A DNA stretch of 64,000 nt from Nocardioides alpinus (GTDB lineage Bacteria; Actinomycetota; Actinomycetes; Propionibacteriales; Nocardioidaceae), in NCBI RefSeq assembly GCF_900112035.1, contig NZ_FOKC01000002.1:1-64000 (forward strand), in the 5' to 3' direction. The position numbers and the translations under genes were made by a program. The notes under the pieces are model-generated. The model worked only from the letters and a program-made list of their open reading frames with translations. It was not told the origin of the DNA and searched no databases. Positions 1 to 7,608 of the stretch are shown in pieces (within the stretch, counting starts at the first letter, position 1; each line of letters starts with the position of its first letter).

Positions 1-1
1 C

Positions 2-343
2 GCAGTGGCCTGGTTCGCCGAGCGTGGAGTCACCGTCCAGCGGGTGCTGAGCGACAACGGCAGCTGCTACAAGTCGAACCTGTGGCGCGACACCTGCCAC
101 GACCTGGGCATCACGCCGAAGAAGACCCGGGCCTATCGGCCACAGACGAACGGCAAGATCGAGCGCTTCCATCGAACCCTCGTCGAGGGCTGGGCGTTCA
201 AGAAGTTCTACAACTCCGAATCCGCAAGACTCGCCGCTCTGCCAGCATGGATCCACGAGTACAACCACCACCGGCCCCACTCAGCAATCGCTGGGCGCTC
301 ACCCATCACCAGGTTGGACAACCTGGCTGGGCATCACAGCTAG
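2..343 (+). CDS. IS481/IS3-group transposase, C-terminal part (cut by window edge)
   Basis: This is the distal part of a DDE integrase-core transposase. The gene enters from the left edge, so its start and first catalytic Asp are not visible. The remaining ~113 residues show the second catalytic Asp in LSDNGSCYKS, the third acidic residue in TNGKIERFHRT, and the tail YNHHRPHSAIAGRSPITRL typical of IS481-type enzymes. It ends with TAG. No terminal inverted repeat can be assigned downstream without the other end of the element. Whether the copy is intact cannot be judged. Confidence 0.85.
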   Translation, partial: AVAWFAERGVTVQRVLSDNGSCYKSNLWRDTCHDLGITPKKTRAYRPQTNGKIERFHRTLVEGWAFKKFYNSESARLAALPAWIHEYNHHRPHSAIAGRSPITRLDNLAGHHS

Positions 344-572
344 CGACGCAGACGGAGGGCTGTCAGGTGGCGGTCCTTGCGACCTGTGAAGCGGCCGAGC
401 CGGCGAGGTAGCCGTCCACGCTGAGGAGGCATTCGGAGGCCTACCGTGAAAGTCGGCGGTGCCATGACCGAGGCCAGCTTGGCGGGCACGGGTGGCGGCT
501 ACGCGCTCGGCCAGAGTTTCGCGGAAAGGGTCTTCCCGTCCCATGCCGCCGGCCACACCGCCTCTACTAATG
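344..572. other. gene-free stretch after the transposase
   Basis: I see no convincing gene between the transposase stop and the SOS box. Short open frames exist on both strands, but they have low-complexity Arg/Pro/Ala composition and no family resemblance. The stretch probably contains the right end of the insertion sequence, but I could not fix its boundary. Confidence 0.5.
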
Positions 573-588
573 TCGAACTTGTGTTCGA
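573..588. promoter_or_regulatory. LexA-type SOS box
   Basis: The 16-bp site reads TCGAAC-TTGT-GTTCGA, a perfect palindrome of the half-site used by actinobacterial LexA (consensus TCGAAC N4 GTTCGA, known from mycobacteria). It lies 64 bp upstream of the -10-like hexamer of the HTH gene at 664. It also overlaps a GTG codon (581) that opens a short frame resembling the start of a DUF222/13E12 protein. Which of these it controls, or once controlled, is unclear. Confidence 0.7.
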
Positions 589-694
589 TGATGCTACCGG
601 TCTGCGCCCGCACCTTGCGAAGAGGCGCTCCATCGCGTCCGCCCGCGCGGGTATCCTGCGCGTATGTCAGATCGGGCTGACGATGACTGGGTGA
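581..694 (+). pseudogene. possible 5' remnant of a DUF222/13E12-type gene
   Basis: A GTG inside the SOS box opens a frame MFDDATGLRPHLAKRR that stops after 37 codons and overlaps the next gene. From recollection of the family, DUF222/HNH (13E12) genes often begin Met-Phe-Asp/Glu with the start codon inside a LexA box, so this may be the stub of a truncated copy. Nothing downstream in this frame resembles the family, so the call rests only on position and the first residues. Confidence 0.2.
652..657 (+). promoter_or_regulatory. -10 hexamer, leaderless arrangement for the HTH gene
   Basis: TATCCT ends six bases before the ATG at 664 and there is no Shine-Dalgarno sequence. Transcription from it would begin at or next to the start codon. 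Confidence 0.45.
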
Positions 695-1107
695 CGCAGG
701 TCGAGGCGAGCCGGCTGCTCGGCTTTAAGGGAAACAGCGCGAGCGCGGTACCGAAGCTCGTCCGCAGAGGCTTGCTCCACCCTCGGCGCGAACGTCCCAG
801 TTTGGCCCGGGCGGAGGTCGAGCAGCTCCGTGACGTCCGAGCGGAGCAGGCCCGCCTCCGCGCTCTCTCGAAACTGCCGAAGAAGCCGCGCGCCGCACCG
901 GTGCCCCCGGACAACCACCCCGAGTGGGTGCTGGCCGCGGACCTGGCCGTGGAAATGGGTGTCGGCGGCCCATGGGTCGTGCATCAGAGGGCCCGACGGG
1001 GCCGGCTGCCATATGCGATGGGCGAGGACGGCACCAGGTGGTTCCGGCGCGACCTCGTGGCGATGGCCGTGCGCGCCCAAGAGGTCTCCCGGTCGAAGAG
1101 GATCTAG
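664..1107 (+). CDS. putative DNA-binding protein with two helix-turn-helix-like modules
   Basis: The 147-residue product is not recognised as a named family member. It looks like two copies of an excisionase/MerR-type winged helix: residues ~9-55 (WVTQVEASRLLGF...LVRRGLLHPRRER) and ~86-135 (EWVLAADLAVEMG...ARRGRLPYAMGEDG), joined by a basic linker with a KKPRAAP segment. In each module a short helix pair is followed by a G-R/L-L/P step like the wing of Xis proteins. It sits between an SOS box and an excisionase-like gene in an accessory region, so a regulatory or recombination-accessory role for a mobile element is plausible but unproven. The ATG is supported by the upstream -10 hexamer. Confidence 0.6.
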   Translation: MSDRADDDWVTQVEASRLLGFKGNSASAVPKLVRRGLLHPRRERPSLARAEVEQLRDVRAEQARLRALSKLPKKPRAAPVPPDNHPEWVLAADLAVEMGVGGPWVVHQRARRGRLPYAMGEDGTRWFRRDLVAMAVRAQEVSRSKRI

Positions 1108-1295
1108 GCGCCACTGCAAGCAAGCTGGGCGCGGGTCACCCACACGTCCGTTCCCCAAGTCTGCGGCGCTGCATGTGGCACTCCGCTCAGGCGGAACGTC
1201 TCATCGCTGCCCTCGATAGGCGGTCGCAAGACGTTCCGCATGCCCCGGGGCGACCAGTCCACCTCCTAGGTACCCACGACCGCCCAGGAGGCCCC

Positions 1296-1526
1296 ATGCC
1301 GACCAAGCAGACGCACGCCAGCCCCCGCATCCCGCGACAGCGCGTGCTGCCGGTGTACCTCAGCATCGAGGAGGCAGCTGAAGTGATGTCGTTGAGCACG
1401 AAGACGATTCGTCGTCGCATCAGCGACGGCTCGATCCCGGCCTATCGGTGCGGACGCCGCAACATCCGAATCCGCTTGGACGAGCTCGAGGCAGCCTTCC
1501 GAAAGCTTCCCTCTACCGGCCACTGA
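1296..1526 (+). CDS. excisionase-family (HTH_17) DNA-binding protein
   Basis: This 76-residue protein carries a single MerR/excisionase-type helix-turn-helix: YLSIEEAAEVMSLSTKTIRR, then ISDGSIPAYRCGRRNIRIR, followed by a short helix LDELEAAFRKL. This is the standard size and layout of integrative-element excisionases and AlpA-like proteins. The start was chosen because AGGAG lies five bases upstream of the ATG; an in-frame extension further upstream has no such support. It lies 94 bp from the 3' end of a tRNA-Val gene with no integrase gene in between. It may be a left-over part of an element once integrated at the tRNA, or a free-standing regulator. Confidence 0.75.
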   Translation: MPTKQTHASPRIPRQRVLPVYLSIEEAAEVMSLSTKTIRRRISDGSIPAYRCGRRNIRIRLDELEAAFRKLPSTGH

Positions 1527-1536
1527 TGGACCGTTG

Positions 1537-1556
1537 GTGGACACGTAGTGGACACG
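1537..1556. repeat. two 9-bp direct repeats, possible recombinase arm sites
   Basis: GTGGACACG occurs at 1537-1545 and 1548-1556 with an 11-bp period, just after the excisionase gene and just beyond the tRNA 3' end. Spacing of about one helical turn near a tRNA is typical of Int/Xis arm-type sites, but the length is too short for certainty. Confidence 0.3.
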
Positions 1557-1570
1557 CGGACCAAATTGAA

Positions 1571-1609
1571 ACAGCCCCCGATCCTGCGTTTCCGCAGGTC
1601 AGGGGCTGT
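1571..1609 (-). terminator. rho-independent-like terminator after tRNA-Val
   Basis: On the minus strand an outer 8-bp arm (ACAGCCCC with GGGGCTGT) and an inner 6-bp arm (CCTGCG with CGCAGG) fold round a small AAAC/TTTC loop, followed by TTTCAATTT. It lies 12 bases beyond the tRNA 3' end and also faces the excisionase gene, so it could end transcripts from both sides. Confidence 0.75.
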
Positions 1610-1620
1610 CTGTGACTCGG

Positions 1621-1692
1621 TGGGCGATACTGGGTTCGAACCAGTGACCTCTTCGGTGTGAACGAAGCGCGCTACCACTGCGCCAATCGCCC
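1621..1692 (-). tRNA. tRNA-Val (anticodon CAC)
   Basis: The minus strand folds into a complete 72-nt cloverleaf. The 7-bp acceptor stem is GGGCGAT/ATCGCCC, the D stem GCGC/GCGC, the anticodon stem CTTCG/CGAAG with loop TTCACAC, and the T stem ACTGG/CCAGT with loop TTCGAAC. The anticodon CAC reads the valine codon GUG. CCA is not encoded. The gene is the boundary between the accessory left edge and the conserved chromosome, and its 3' end points into the accessory side, as expected for a tRNA used as an attachment site. Confidence 0.97.
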
Positions 1693-1763
1693 GAGCTCGC
1701 CAGAACGTTATCCCATGCGTCGGCCCGATCCGGAATCGGGTCCGCGCTCAGGACAGGGCGGGT

Positions 1764-2333
1764 TCAGGCCAGGTGCTCCGCGCGGTCCCGGTCGCCGGCG
1801 CTGCCGTCAGTGTGGTCACCGGCGTCGCCGTCCGCCGAGTCGCCGGCCGCCTCGTCCGACGAGCCGCGCTTGCGGTCCTTGATGGACCGACGCAGCTCGT
1901 CGGCCTTCTCGGGGTGGCCGTGGAAGCGTCGGAAGCTGTAGATGATGAGGCCGACGGCGATGAAGGCCGAGGCGACCTGGGTGACACCGGTCCAGATGCC
2001 GCCGGGGAGCCACCACGTGTCAGCCAGCGGCCACCACTCGGGCGTCGCCGGCTTCATGATCCACAGCACGCCGCACGCAGCGAGGGCGATCGCGCCGAGG
2101 CACGAGGCGATGACGCGGGGCCAGGTCTCGACGCCCTCGGCGGCACCGAGCATGGCGCGCAGCCGCACCGGCTCCACGCGGCGCTCGGCCCAGTCGTACT
2201 GCTGGGACAGGAGGGCCAGGCCGGCGAAGATCCCGAGCAGGCCCGGGCCGGGCAGGAAGATCGCCGCCACGCCGAGGAGCAGCAGCACCCAGCCGAGTGT
2301 CTCGAGCACGATGCGCTTTGCGGCCCCGGTCAT
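1764..2333 (-). CDS. PGPGW-motif transmembrane protein (TIGR02611-like)
   Basis: This 189-residue membrane protein has the family hallmark FLPGPGLLGI (residues ~26-35), where PGPG sits in a loop closing the first hydrophobic hairpin. Further membrane segments lie at ~75-93 and ~115-138. The last 45 residues are a hydrophilic Asp/Glu/Gly-rich tail, probably cytoplasmic. The family is common in actinobacteria and has no established function. It is monocistronic between tRNA-Val and the SsgA-like gene. The ATG is preceded by TAGGGT with a six-base gap and no ribosome-binding site. Confidence 0.8.
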   Translation of the reverse strand: MTGAAKRIVLETLGWVLLLLGVAAIFLPGPGLLGIFAGLALLSQQYDWAERRVEPVRLRAMLGAAEGVETWPRVIASCLGAIALAACGVLWIMKPATPEWWPLADTWWLPGGIWTGVTQVASAFIAVGLIIYSFRRFHGHPEKADELRRSIKDRKRGSSDEAAGDSADGDAGDHTDGSAGDRDRAEHLA

Positions 2334-2339
2334 GTCCCA

Positions 2340-2345
2340 ACCCTA
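2340..2345 (-). promoter_or_regulatory. -10 hexamer, leaderless arrangement for the PGPGW gene
   Basis: On the minus strand TAGGGT ends six bases before the ATG at 2333, with no Shine-Dalgarno sequence between. Confidence 0.5.
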
Positions 2346-2502
2346 TCCGGGCACTCCCAGCGCCGCGCGCGCTCGCCTGCGGTACACCCGTCGCAGGCTG
2401 GGACGTAACTCACCGCGGTGGCAAAAGTTGATCAACATGAACTGGCAATACACTGGGCAAAACACAGGTTCCATCAAGATCGTCATGAGTCAACGTCAAG
2501 AA

Positions 2503-2516
2503 CCGGTCTGGACCGG
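2503..2516. promoter_or_regulatory. 14-bp palindrome upstream of the SsgA-like gene
   Basis: CCGGTC-TG-GACCGG is a perfect inverted repeat in the ~260-bp intergenic region, ~90 bp before the gene at 2607. That region is visibly less GC-rich than its surroundings. It could be an operator; no regulator is identified. Confidence 0.3.
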
Positions 2517-2606
2517 ACCGAGGCTTATTTCAGCGTTTCGCATCATGCACCCCACCGGATGTCGTCTCATGAGCATCCTGCACCCGCAGAAATCGAAGGA
2601 GTCTCG

Positions 2607-3041
2607 ATGAACATGTCCGGTTCCGGGCACACGCTGTCCGATGTTGCGTTGGACATCACGGTCGAGTGCATGGACGAGCGCGGCATCCGCCACGAGATCG
2701 ACACCGTCCTCGGCTACCGCTCCTCCGACCCCTTCGCCGTCGCGATGACCTTCATCACCGCGGACGGCAACCTCGTGTGGACCTTCGGGCGCGACCTGCT
2801 CGCCCGCGGCACCGAGGGTCCCGTCGGCGAGGGTGACGTGCACGTGGCTCCGGCCATCGGCCTCAGCGGCCGCGCGATGGTCAGCATCGAGCTCAGCTCC
2901 CCCGACGGCCACCTGGTCCTGCTGGCCCGGTCCTCCGACATCAACGACTTCCTCGCGCGCACCGTCGCCGTCGTGCCGCAGGGCACCGAGTCGGACTTCT
3001 TCGACGTCGACATGCTCATCAACCAGGTCCTGGCCTCCTGA
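2607..3041 (+). CDS. SsgA/SsgB-like sporulation and cell division regulator
   Basis: The 144-residue product is an SsgA-like protein (SALP). Family features visible are the LDITVECMDERG opening strand, the central FAVAMTF...LVWTFGRDLLARG block, VGEGDVHVAPA, IELSSPDGHLVLLA, and the C-terminal FLARTVAVVPQGTES-FFDVD segment. In streptomycetes SsgB helps place FtsZ at division sites. In non-sporulating relatives a single SALP is usual and its role is less clear. Length and residue pattern fit SsgB better than the longer SALPs. The ATG at 2607 has GAAGGAG six bases upstream; an upstream in-frame extension would be unlike the family. Confidence 0.85.
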   Translation: MNMSGSGHTLSDVALDITVECMDERGIRHEIDTVLGYRSSDPFAVAMTFITADGNLVWTFGRDLLARGTEGPVGEGDVHVAPAIGLSGRAMVSIELSSPDGHLVLLARSSDINDFLARTVAVVPQGTESDFFDVDMLINQVLAS

Positions 3042-3044
3042 GCC

Positions 3045-3061
3045 GCCGGCCCTGAGCCGGC
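3045..3061. terminator. weak hairpin between convergent genes
   Basis: GCCGGC-CCTGA-GCCGGC forms a 6-bp GC stem with a five-base loop between the SsgA-like gene and the ABC exporter, which are transcribed toward each other. There is no T-tract, so a terminator role is only suggested. Confidence 0.35.
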
Positions 3062-3074
3062 CAGCCTCGCCCCA

Positions 3075-4883
3075 CTAGTGGTGCGAGTGCTGCGCGATCC
3101 AGCTCCTGTGGAGCCCTGAGTAGACGCTGCCGGCCTGGGTGACCAGCTCGGCGTGCGGTCCTCGCTGCACCACCCGGCCCTTGTCGACCACGATCACCTC
3201 GTCGGCGTTCTCCGCGGTCGAGAGCCGGTGCGCGATCGTCACCGACGTGCGCGACTGCATCAGCCGCTCCAGCGCCCGCCCGATCTGCATCTCCAGCGCC
3301 GGGTCGACCGCACTCGTCGCCTCGTCGAGGACCAGCAGGTCCGGGTCGGCGAGGTGGGCCCGCAGCAGCGCCACGAGCTGGCGCTCCCCCGCGGACAGCG
3401 ACTCACCGCGCTGGCCGACCTCGGTCTGCAGGCCGCGTGGCAGACCACTGAGCCAGTCGTCGATGCCGAGCTGGACCGCGGACGCACGGATGTCGTCCTC
3501 GGTCGCGTCGAGCTTGCCGTAGCGGACGTTGGCGGTGATGGTGTCGTCGAAGAGGAAGCCCTCCTGCGGCACCAGCACGACGCTGCGGCGCAGCGACGCA
3601 GCCTCGATGCGGCGCACGTCGACGCCGTCGAGCAGCACGGCGCCGTCGACCGGGTCCATCAGGCGGGTGAGCAGCTTGGCGAAGGTGGACTTGCCCGAGC
3701 CGGTCTCCCCCACGATGGCGACGCGGGTGCCGGCCGCGATGGCGAGGTCGACGTCGCGCAGCACCGGCGGACCGTCGGGATAGGAGAAGGTGACGTCGGA
3801 GAAACGTACGTCGATCGGGCCGCGGGGCAGCGTCTCGCCGTCGGGGCCGGGATCGATCAGGTCGGCCGGCGTCTCGAGGATGCCCAGCACCCGGCGCCAG
3901 CTGGCGATGGCGTTCTGGGCGTCGGTCAGGATCTGGGTGCCCATCTGGACCGGTCCGACGAACAGCGTCACCAGGAACGCGAACGCCAGCACCCGCCCGG
4001 GCGTCATGTCGCCGGCGAAGCCCAGCAGCACGCCGATGACGATGACGCCGGCATTGGCGAGGCCGGCGGAGAGTCCGCCGAGCGAGAACGAGGTGACCGT
4101 GTAGGTCTGGGCGTGGGTGTAGGCGTCCTGCCAGTCCTGGATGGCGGTGTCGATCCGGGCCTGGGTGCGGTCCTCGACGCCGTAGGAGCGGACCACGGCC
4201 GCGCCGACGACGGGCTCGGAGATCGCACCGAGCAGCACGCCCACCTGGTGGCGTACGACGGTGTAGGCGGCCGAGAGCTTCTTCTGGAACCACCGGATCG
4301 AGAGGAACAGGGGCAGGAAGCAGAGCCACACCACGGCAGCGAGCTGCCAGCTGTAGACCAGCATCAGCACGGTCGCGACGAGCATCTGCCCGATGCTGAC
4401 GACGAAGATCAGGCCACCGAAGACCAGGAACTGGCTGACCTGGTCGACGTCGGAGGTCACCCGCGAGACGAGCGCGCCGCGACGCTCGGTGTTCTGGGTG
4501 AGCAGCGGCAGGTCGTGGACGTGGCGGAACGCCTTGGTGCGCAGCGTGGCGAGCCCGCGCTCGGAGACGGTGAAGAGCCGGCTCGTCATGGCGTAGGACG
4601 CGATGCTGGTCACGACGATGGCGATGGCCGCCAGCACGCCCATCCACGCCACGAAGTCGAGGCGGGGGCCGTCGGGGCCGTTGAGCCCGCGGTCGAGGGT
4701 CTGCTGGACCGCGATCGGGACCACGATCTGTCCGCAGGAGGCGACGACCGCGAGGAACAGCGTGAACCGCAGGCCCTCGCGCAGCTCGGGTGAGTACTTC
4801 ATGCCGAGGCGGATGGTGGCGATCGCCCCGATGTCCTCGCCGCTGTCCATCCGGGTGCCGGACGCGGGAGCCGTCGTGCTCAT
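3075..4883 (-). CDS. ABC exporter subunit, fused membrane and ATPase domains (catalytic-site half)
   Basis: A 602-residue type IV ABC half-transporter: six membrane segments in residues ~35-320, then a nucleotide-binding domain with Walker A GETGSGKST (392-400), an atypical signature SLSAGE (495-500), Walker B LLVLDEATS with catalytic Glu521, and switch His552 in IAHRLS. It overlaps its partner at 4880 by 4 bp (ATGA), so they are co-translated. Together they match heterodimeric multidrug-type exporters: this chain keeps the catalytic Walker B and switch residues but supplies a non-canonical signature to the other, degenerate site. The substrate is unknown; lipids or drugs are usual for the family. 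Confidence 0.9.
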   Translation of the reverse strand: MSTTAPASGTRMDSGEDIGAIATIRLGMKYSPELREGLRFTLFLAVVASCGQIVVPIAVQQTLDRGLNGPDGPRLDFVAWMGVLAAIAIVVTSIASYAMTSRLFTVSERGLATLRTKAFRHVHDLPLLTQNTERRGALVSRVTSDVDQVSQFLVFGGLIFVVSIGQMLVATVLMLVYSWQLAAVVWLCFLPLFLSIRWFQKKLSAAYTVVRHQVGVLLGAISEPVVGAAVVRSYGVEDRTQARIDTAIQDWQDAYTHAQTYTVTSFSLGGLSAGLANAGVIVIGVLLGFAGDMTPGRVLAFAFLVTLFVGPVQMGTQILTDAQNAIASWRRVLGILETPADLIDPGPDGETLPRGPIDVRFSDVTFSYPDGPPVLRDVDLAIAAGTRVAIVGETGSGKSTFAKLLTRLMDPVDGAVLLDGVDVRRIEAASLRRSVVLVPQEGFLFDDTITANVRYGKLDATEDDIRASAVQLGIDDWLSGLPRGLQTEVGQRGESLSAGERQLVALLRAHLADPDLLVLDEATSAVDPALEMQIGRALERLMQSRTSVTIAHRLSTAENADEVIVVDKGRVVQRGPHAELVTQAGSVYSGLHRSWIAQHSHH

Positions 4884-6712
4884 CGTGCTGCCTCCTCGGC
4901 GTCGGCGTCGACCTCGTAGGCGTTGACGAGGTGGGCGTAGGCGGGGCTGGACACCAGCAGCTCGGCGTGGGTGCCACGGCCCACGATGCGGCCCTCGTCG
5001 AGGTGCACGACCTCGTCGGCCAACGAGATGGTGGCCTTGCGGTACGCGACCACGACCAGGGAGGCAGCAGAGCCGCTGGCCCCGCCGCCGTCGCCGACGT
5101 TGTCGCTGCGGTCGTCGCGCAGCGAGGCCAGGATCCGCGCCTCGACCTCGGGGTCGACCGCGGAGGTGGCGTCGTCGAGGATCAGCAGCCGCGGGCGACG
5201 GACCAGGGCGCGCGCGAGCGACAGCCGCTGCCGCTGGCCGCCGGACAGCGAGGTCCCCCGCTCACCGAGCTGGGTGTCGAGCCCGTGCGGGAGCGCTGCC
5301 ACGAACCCGTCGGCCTGGGCGGTGCGCAGGGCCGACCACACCTCCGCGTCGGAGACGTCGGCGCCGAGGGTGACGTTGTCGCGCACCGTGTCGTCGAACA
5401 TGAAGGCGGTCTGGGGCACGAGGGCGACATCACGCGGCAGCTCACCCTTGCGCAGCCCCTTGACGTCGTGGCCGTCGATGCGGACCCGGCCGGAGTCGGG
5501 GTCGACCAGGCGGGTCAGCAGACTGGTGAGGGTGCTCTTGCCGGAGGCCGTGGCACCCACCAGGGCGACGGTCCGCCCGGGCTGCACCTCGAAGTCCACG
5601 CCGCGCAGCAGCGGGGCGTCCGTGTCGTAGGCGTAGTGGAGGTCCTCGACCTGGAGCAGGGCACCGCCGACCTCGCCGCGCGGCAGCAGGTCGTCGCCGT
5701 AGGGCATGTTGCCCTCCGCGTCGAGCACGGCCTTGGCGCGGCGGTAGCCGACCACCGAGCGCGGGAACTCGCCCAGCAGCCATCCGATCGCCCGGATCGG
5801 GAAGGACACGATGGTGAGGAGGTAGGCGACGGTCACGACGTCGCCGGCGCTGGTGGCGCCGCTGGCCACGCGGGACACCCCGACGGCCAGCACCACCAGG
5901 ACGCCCAGGCTGGGCAGGCTCGCGAGGGCGGGGTCGAAGACGGCACGGATGCGGCCGGCGCGGATGTTGACGTCGCGCAGCTCGTGGGCCTTGGCGCGGA
6001 ACCGGTCGGTCTCCTCGACCTCGCGGCCCAGCGTCTTGACCACCATCGCGCCGTCGAAGGACTCGTGCGCGATCTCGCTGACCTCGGCGCGCAGGCCCTG
6101 CGCGCGCGTCATCAGCGGCGAGGCGTAGCGCTGGTAGAGCAGGTTGGCGACCACGACCGCGGGGAAGACGAGCAGGCCGACGATCGCCATCACCACGTCG
6201 GCGACGAACATCTGGATCACAGCGATGACCATCATCACGACGGTGCCGAGGGCCATCGGCAGCGGCATGACCGGCGACCAGGCGGCTTCGACGTCGGAGT
6301 AGGCGTTGGACAGCAGCTGGCCGGTCGGGTGGCGCTGGTGCCACTCCATCGGCAGCGACAGGTACTGACGGGTGACGCCTCGTCGCGTGTGCGACTGCAT
6401 CCGGTAGTACATGATGCCGCCGCCCAGGCGCCGGGCCACGATGCCGACGGCGCGCAGGATGGCCACCGCCATGAACAGGGCGACGACCCACACGAGCAGG
6501 TCCGTGCCGATCTCGCCGTTCTCGAACGCGGGGATCAGGACGTTCTGGGTGGACCAGCCGAGCACCCACGCGTCGGCGACGGTGAGCACGCCGAAGAGCA
6601 CGGCGCCCAGCGTGGCGACGGTGAAGACACGCGGCTCACGCTTGATGCCGACCCAGAGGACCCGGAATCCGTCGAGTGTGGTGGTGCCCCTCAGGTCCGC
6701 GTCCTCGGCCAC
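4880..6712 (-). CDS. ABC exporter subunit, fused membrane and ATPase domains (degenerate-site half)
   Basis: This 610-residue partner of the downstream exporter gene has six membrane segments in residues ~30-320. Its ATPase domain has Walker A GATASGKST (386-394) and a canonical signature SLSGGQ (488-493). Walker B reads LLILDDATS, with Asp514 in place of catalytic Glu, and VAYRKAT has Tyr557 where the switch His is expected. Both substitutions fall in the same site, as in the non-hydrolytic site of TM287/288- or BmrCD-like heterodimers. Translation starts at GTG. No regulator gene is adjacent. Confidence 0.9.
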   Translation of the reverse strand: MAEDADLRGTTTLDGFRVLWVGIKREPRVFTVATLGAVLFGVLTVADAWVLGWSTQNVLIPAFENGEIGTDLLVWVVALFMAVAILRAVGIVARRLGGGIMYYRMQSHTRRGVTRQYLSLPMEWHQRHPTGQLLSNAYSDVEAAWSPVMPLPMALGTVVMMVIAVIQMFVADVVMAIVGLLVFPAVVVANLLYQRYASPLMTRAQGLRAEVSEIAHESFDGAMVVKTLGREVEETDRFRAKAHELRDVNIRAGRIRAVFDPALASLPSLGVLVVLAVGVSRVASGATSAGDVVTVAYLLTIVSFPIRAIGWLLGEFPRSVVGYRRAKAVLDAEGNMPYGDDLLPRGEVGGALLQVEDLHYAYDTDAPLLRGVDFEVQPGRTVALVGATASGKSTLTSLLTRLVDPDSGRVRIDGHDVKGLRKGELPRDVALVPQTAFMFDDTVRDNVTLGADVSDAEVWSALRTAQADGFVAALPHGLDTQLGERGTSLSGGQRQRLSLARALVRRPRLLILDDATSAVDPEVEARILASLRDDRSDNVGDGGGASGSAASLVVVAYRKATISLADEVVHLDEGRIVGRGTHAELLVSSPAYAHLVNAYEVDADAEEAAR

Positions 6713-6852
6713 CGGTGTTGCCCGCCCCCTCGTCGTACGTCGTCAGTTGCCGAGCGCAACCAACCAACCGGGTCAGGCTATTCCTCGGGACCGACAGCGG
6801 ACGAATTGCGCAGGGAACGGTCCATGCCCTGCAGGACCTCGGACGGCACGGG

Positions 6853-7608
6853 TCAGGCGCGGATGCGGGAGAGGAACGCGCGGGTGCGTTCCTGCTGCGG
6901 GTCGCCGATGACCTGCTCGGGGCTCCCCTGCTCGTGGATGCGACCGTCGTGGAGGAAGCAGACCTGGTCGGCGACGTCGCGCGCGAATCCCATCTCGTGC
7001 GTGTTGAGCAGCATCGTCACGCCCTCGCCCTTGAGCTCGGTCAGCAGGTCGAGGACCTCGCCCACCAGCTCCGGGTCGAGCGCGCTGGTGACCTCGTCGA
7101 GCAGCATCAGCCGCGGGTTGGCCACCAGCGCCCGGGCGATGGCGACACGCTGCTGCTGGCCACCGGACAGGTCGTCGGGCCGCGCGTTCGCCTTGTCGGA
7201 CAGGCCTACCCGGTCGAGCATCTCCAGCCCGCGCGAGCGCGCCTCGGCGGCCTGCACGCCGTGCACCAGGCGCAGCGCCAGGGTGACGTTGCCGATGACG
7301 TCGAGGTGCGGGAAGAGGTTGTAGGCCTGGAAGACCATCCCCATCCGCGAGCGCACCTCGTCGCCGTCCACCTGCGGGTCCGTGATGTCGCGGCCCTCGA
7401 AGGTGATCATCCCGTCGTCGACGACCTCGAGGAGGTTGACGCAGCGCAGCAGGGTCGACTTGCCGGAGCCCGACGCACCGATCAGCACGACGCACTGGCC
7501 GGGCTCGATGGTGAGGCCGACGTCGCGCAGCACGACGTGGTCGCCGAAGGACTTGCGTACGCCGTCCAGTCGCAGGAGCTCGCTGCCGACGTCTTGTGAT
7601 GCGCTCAC
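6853..7608 (-). CDS. polar amino acid ABC importer, ATP-binding subunit
   Basis: A 251-residue ATPase of the GlnQ/HisP type. It shows Walker A GASGSGKST (44-52), the signature LSGGQQQRVAIARAL, Walker B LMLLDEVTSALDP and switch His in LLNTHEMGFA. The sequence runs to a D-loop and ends at the usual family length, without extra domains. The GTG start at 7608 overlaps the permease stop by four bases (GTGA), so the two are translationally coupled. It energises the permease encoded immediately upstream and is the last gene of a three-gene importer operon. Confidence 0.92.
   Translation of the reverse strand: MSASQDVGSELLRLDGVRKSFGDHVVLRDVGLTIEPGQCVVLIGASGSGKSTLLRCVNLLEVVDDGMITFEGRDITDPQVDGDEVRSRMGMVFQAYNLFPHLDVIGNVTLALRLVHGVQAAEARSRGLEMLDRVGLSDKANARPDDLSGGQQQRVAIARALVANPRLMLLDEVTSALDPELVGEVLDLLTELKGEGVTMLLNTHEMGFARDVADQVCFLHDGRIHEQGSPEQVIGDPQQERTRAFLSRIRA

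Noticed and set aside
299..613. Minus-strand open frame next to the transposase
   Set aside because: Overlaps the transposase end, contains the SOS palindrome within its first codons and shows no family resemblance.
4790..7324. Long plus-strand open frame (~840 codons) opposite the ABC exporter and importer genes
   Set aside because: Antisense shadow of three well-supported ABC genes; composition is low complexity.
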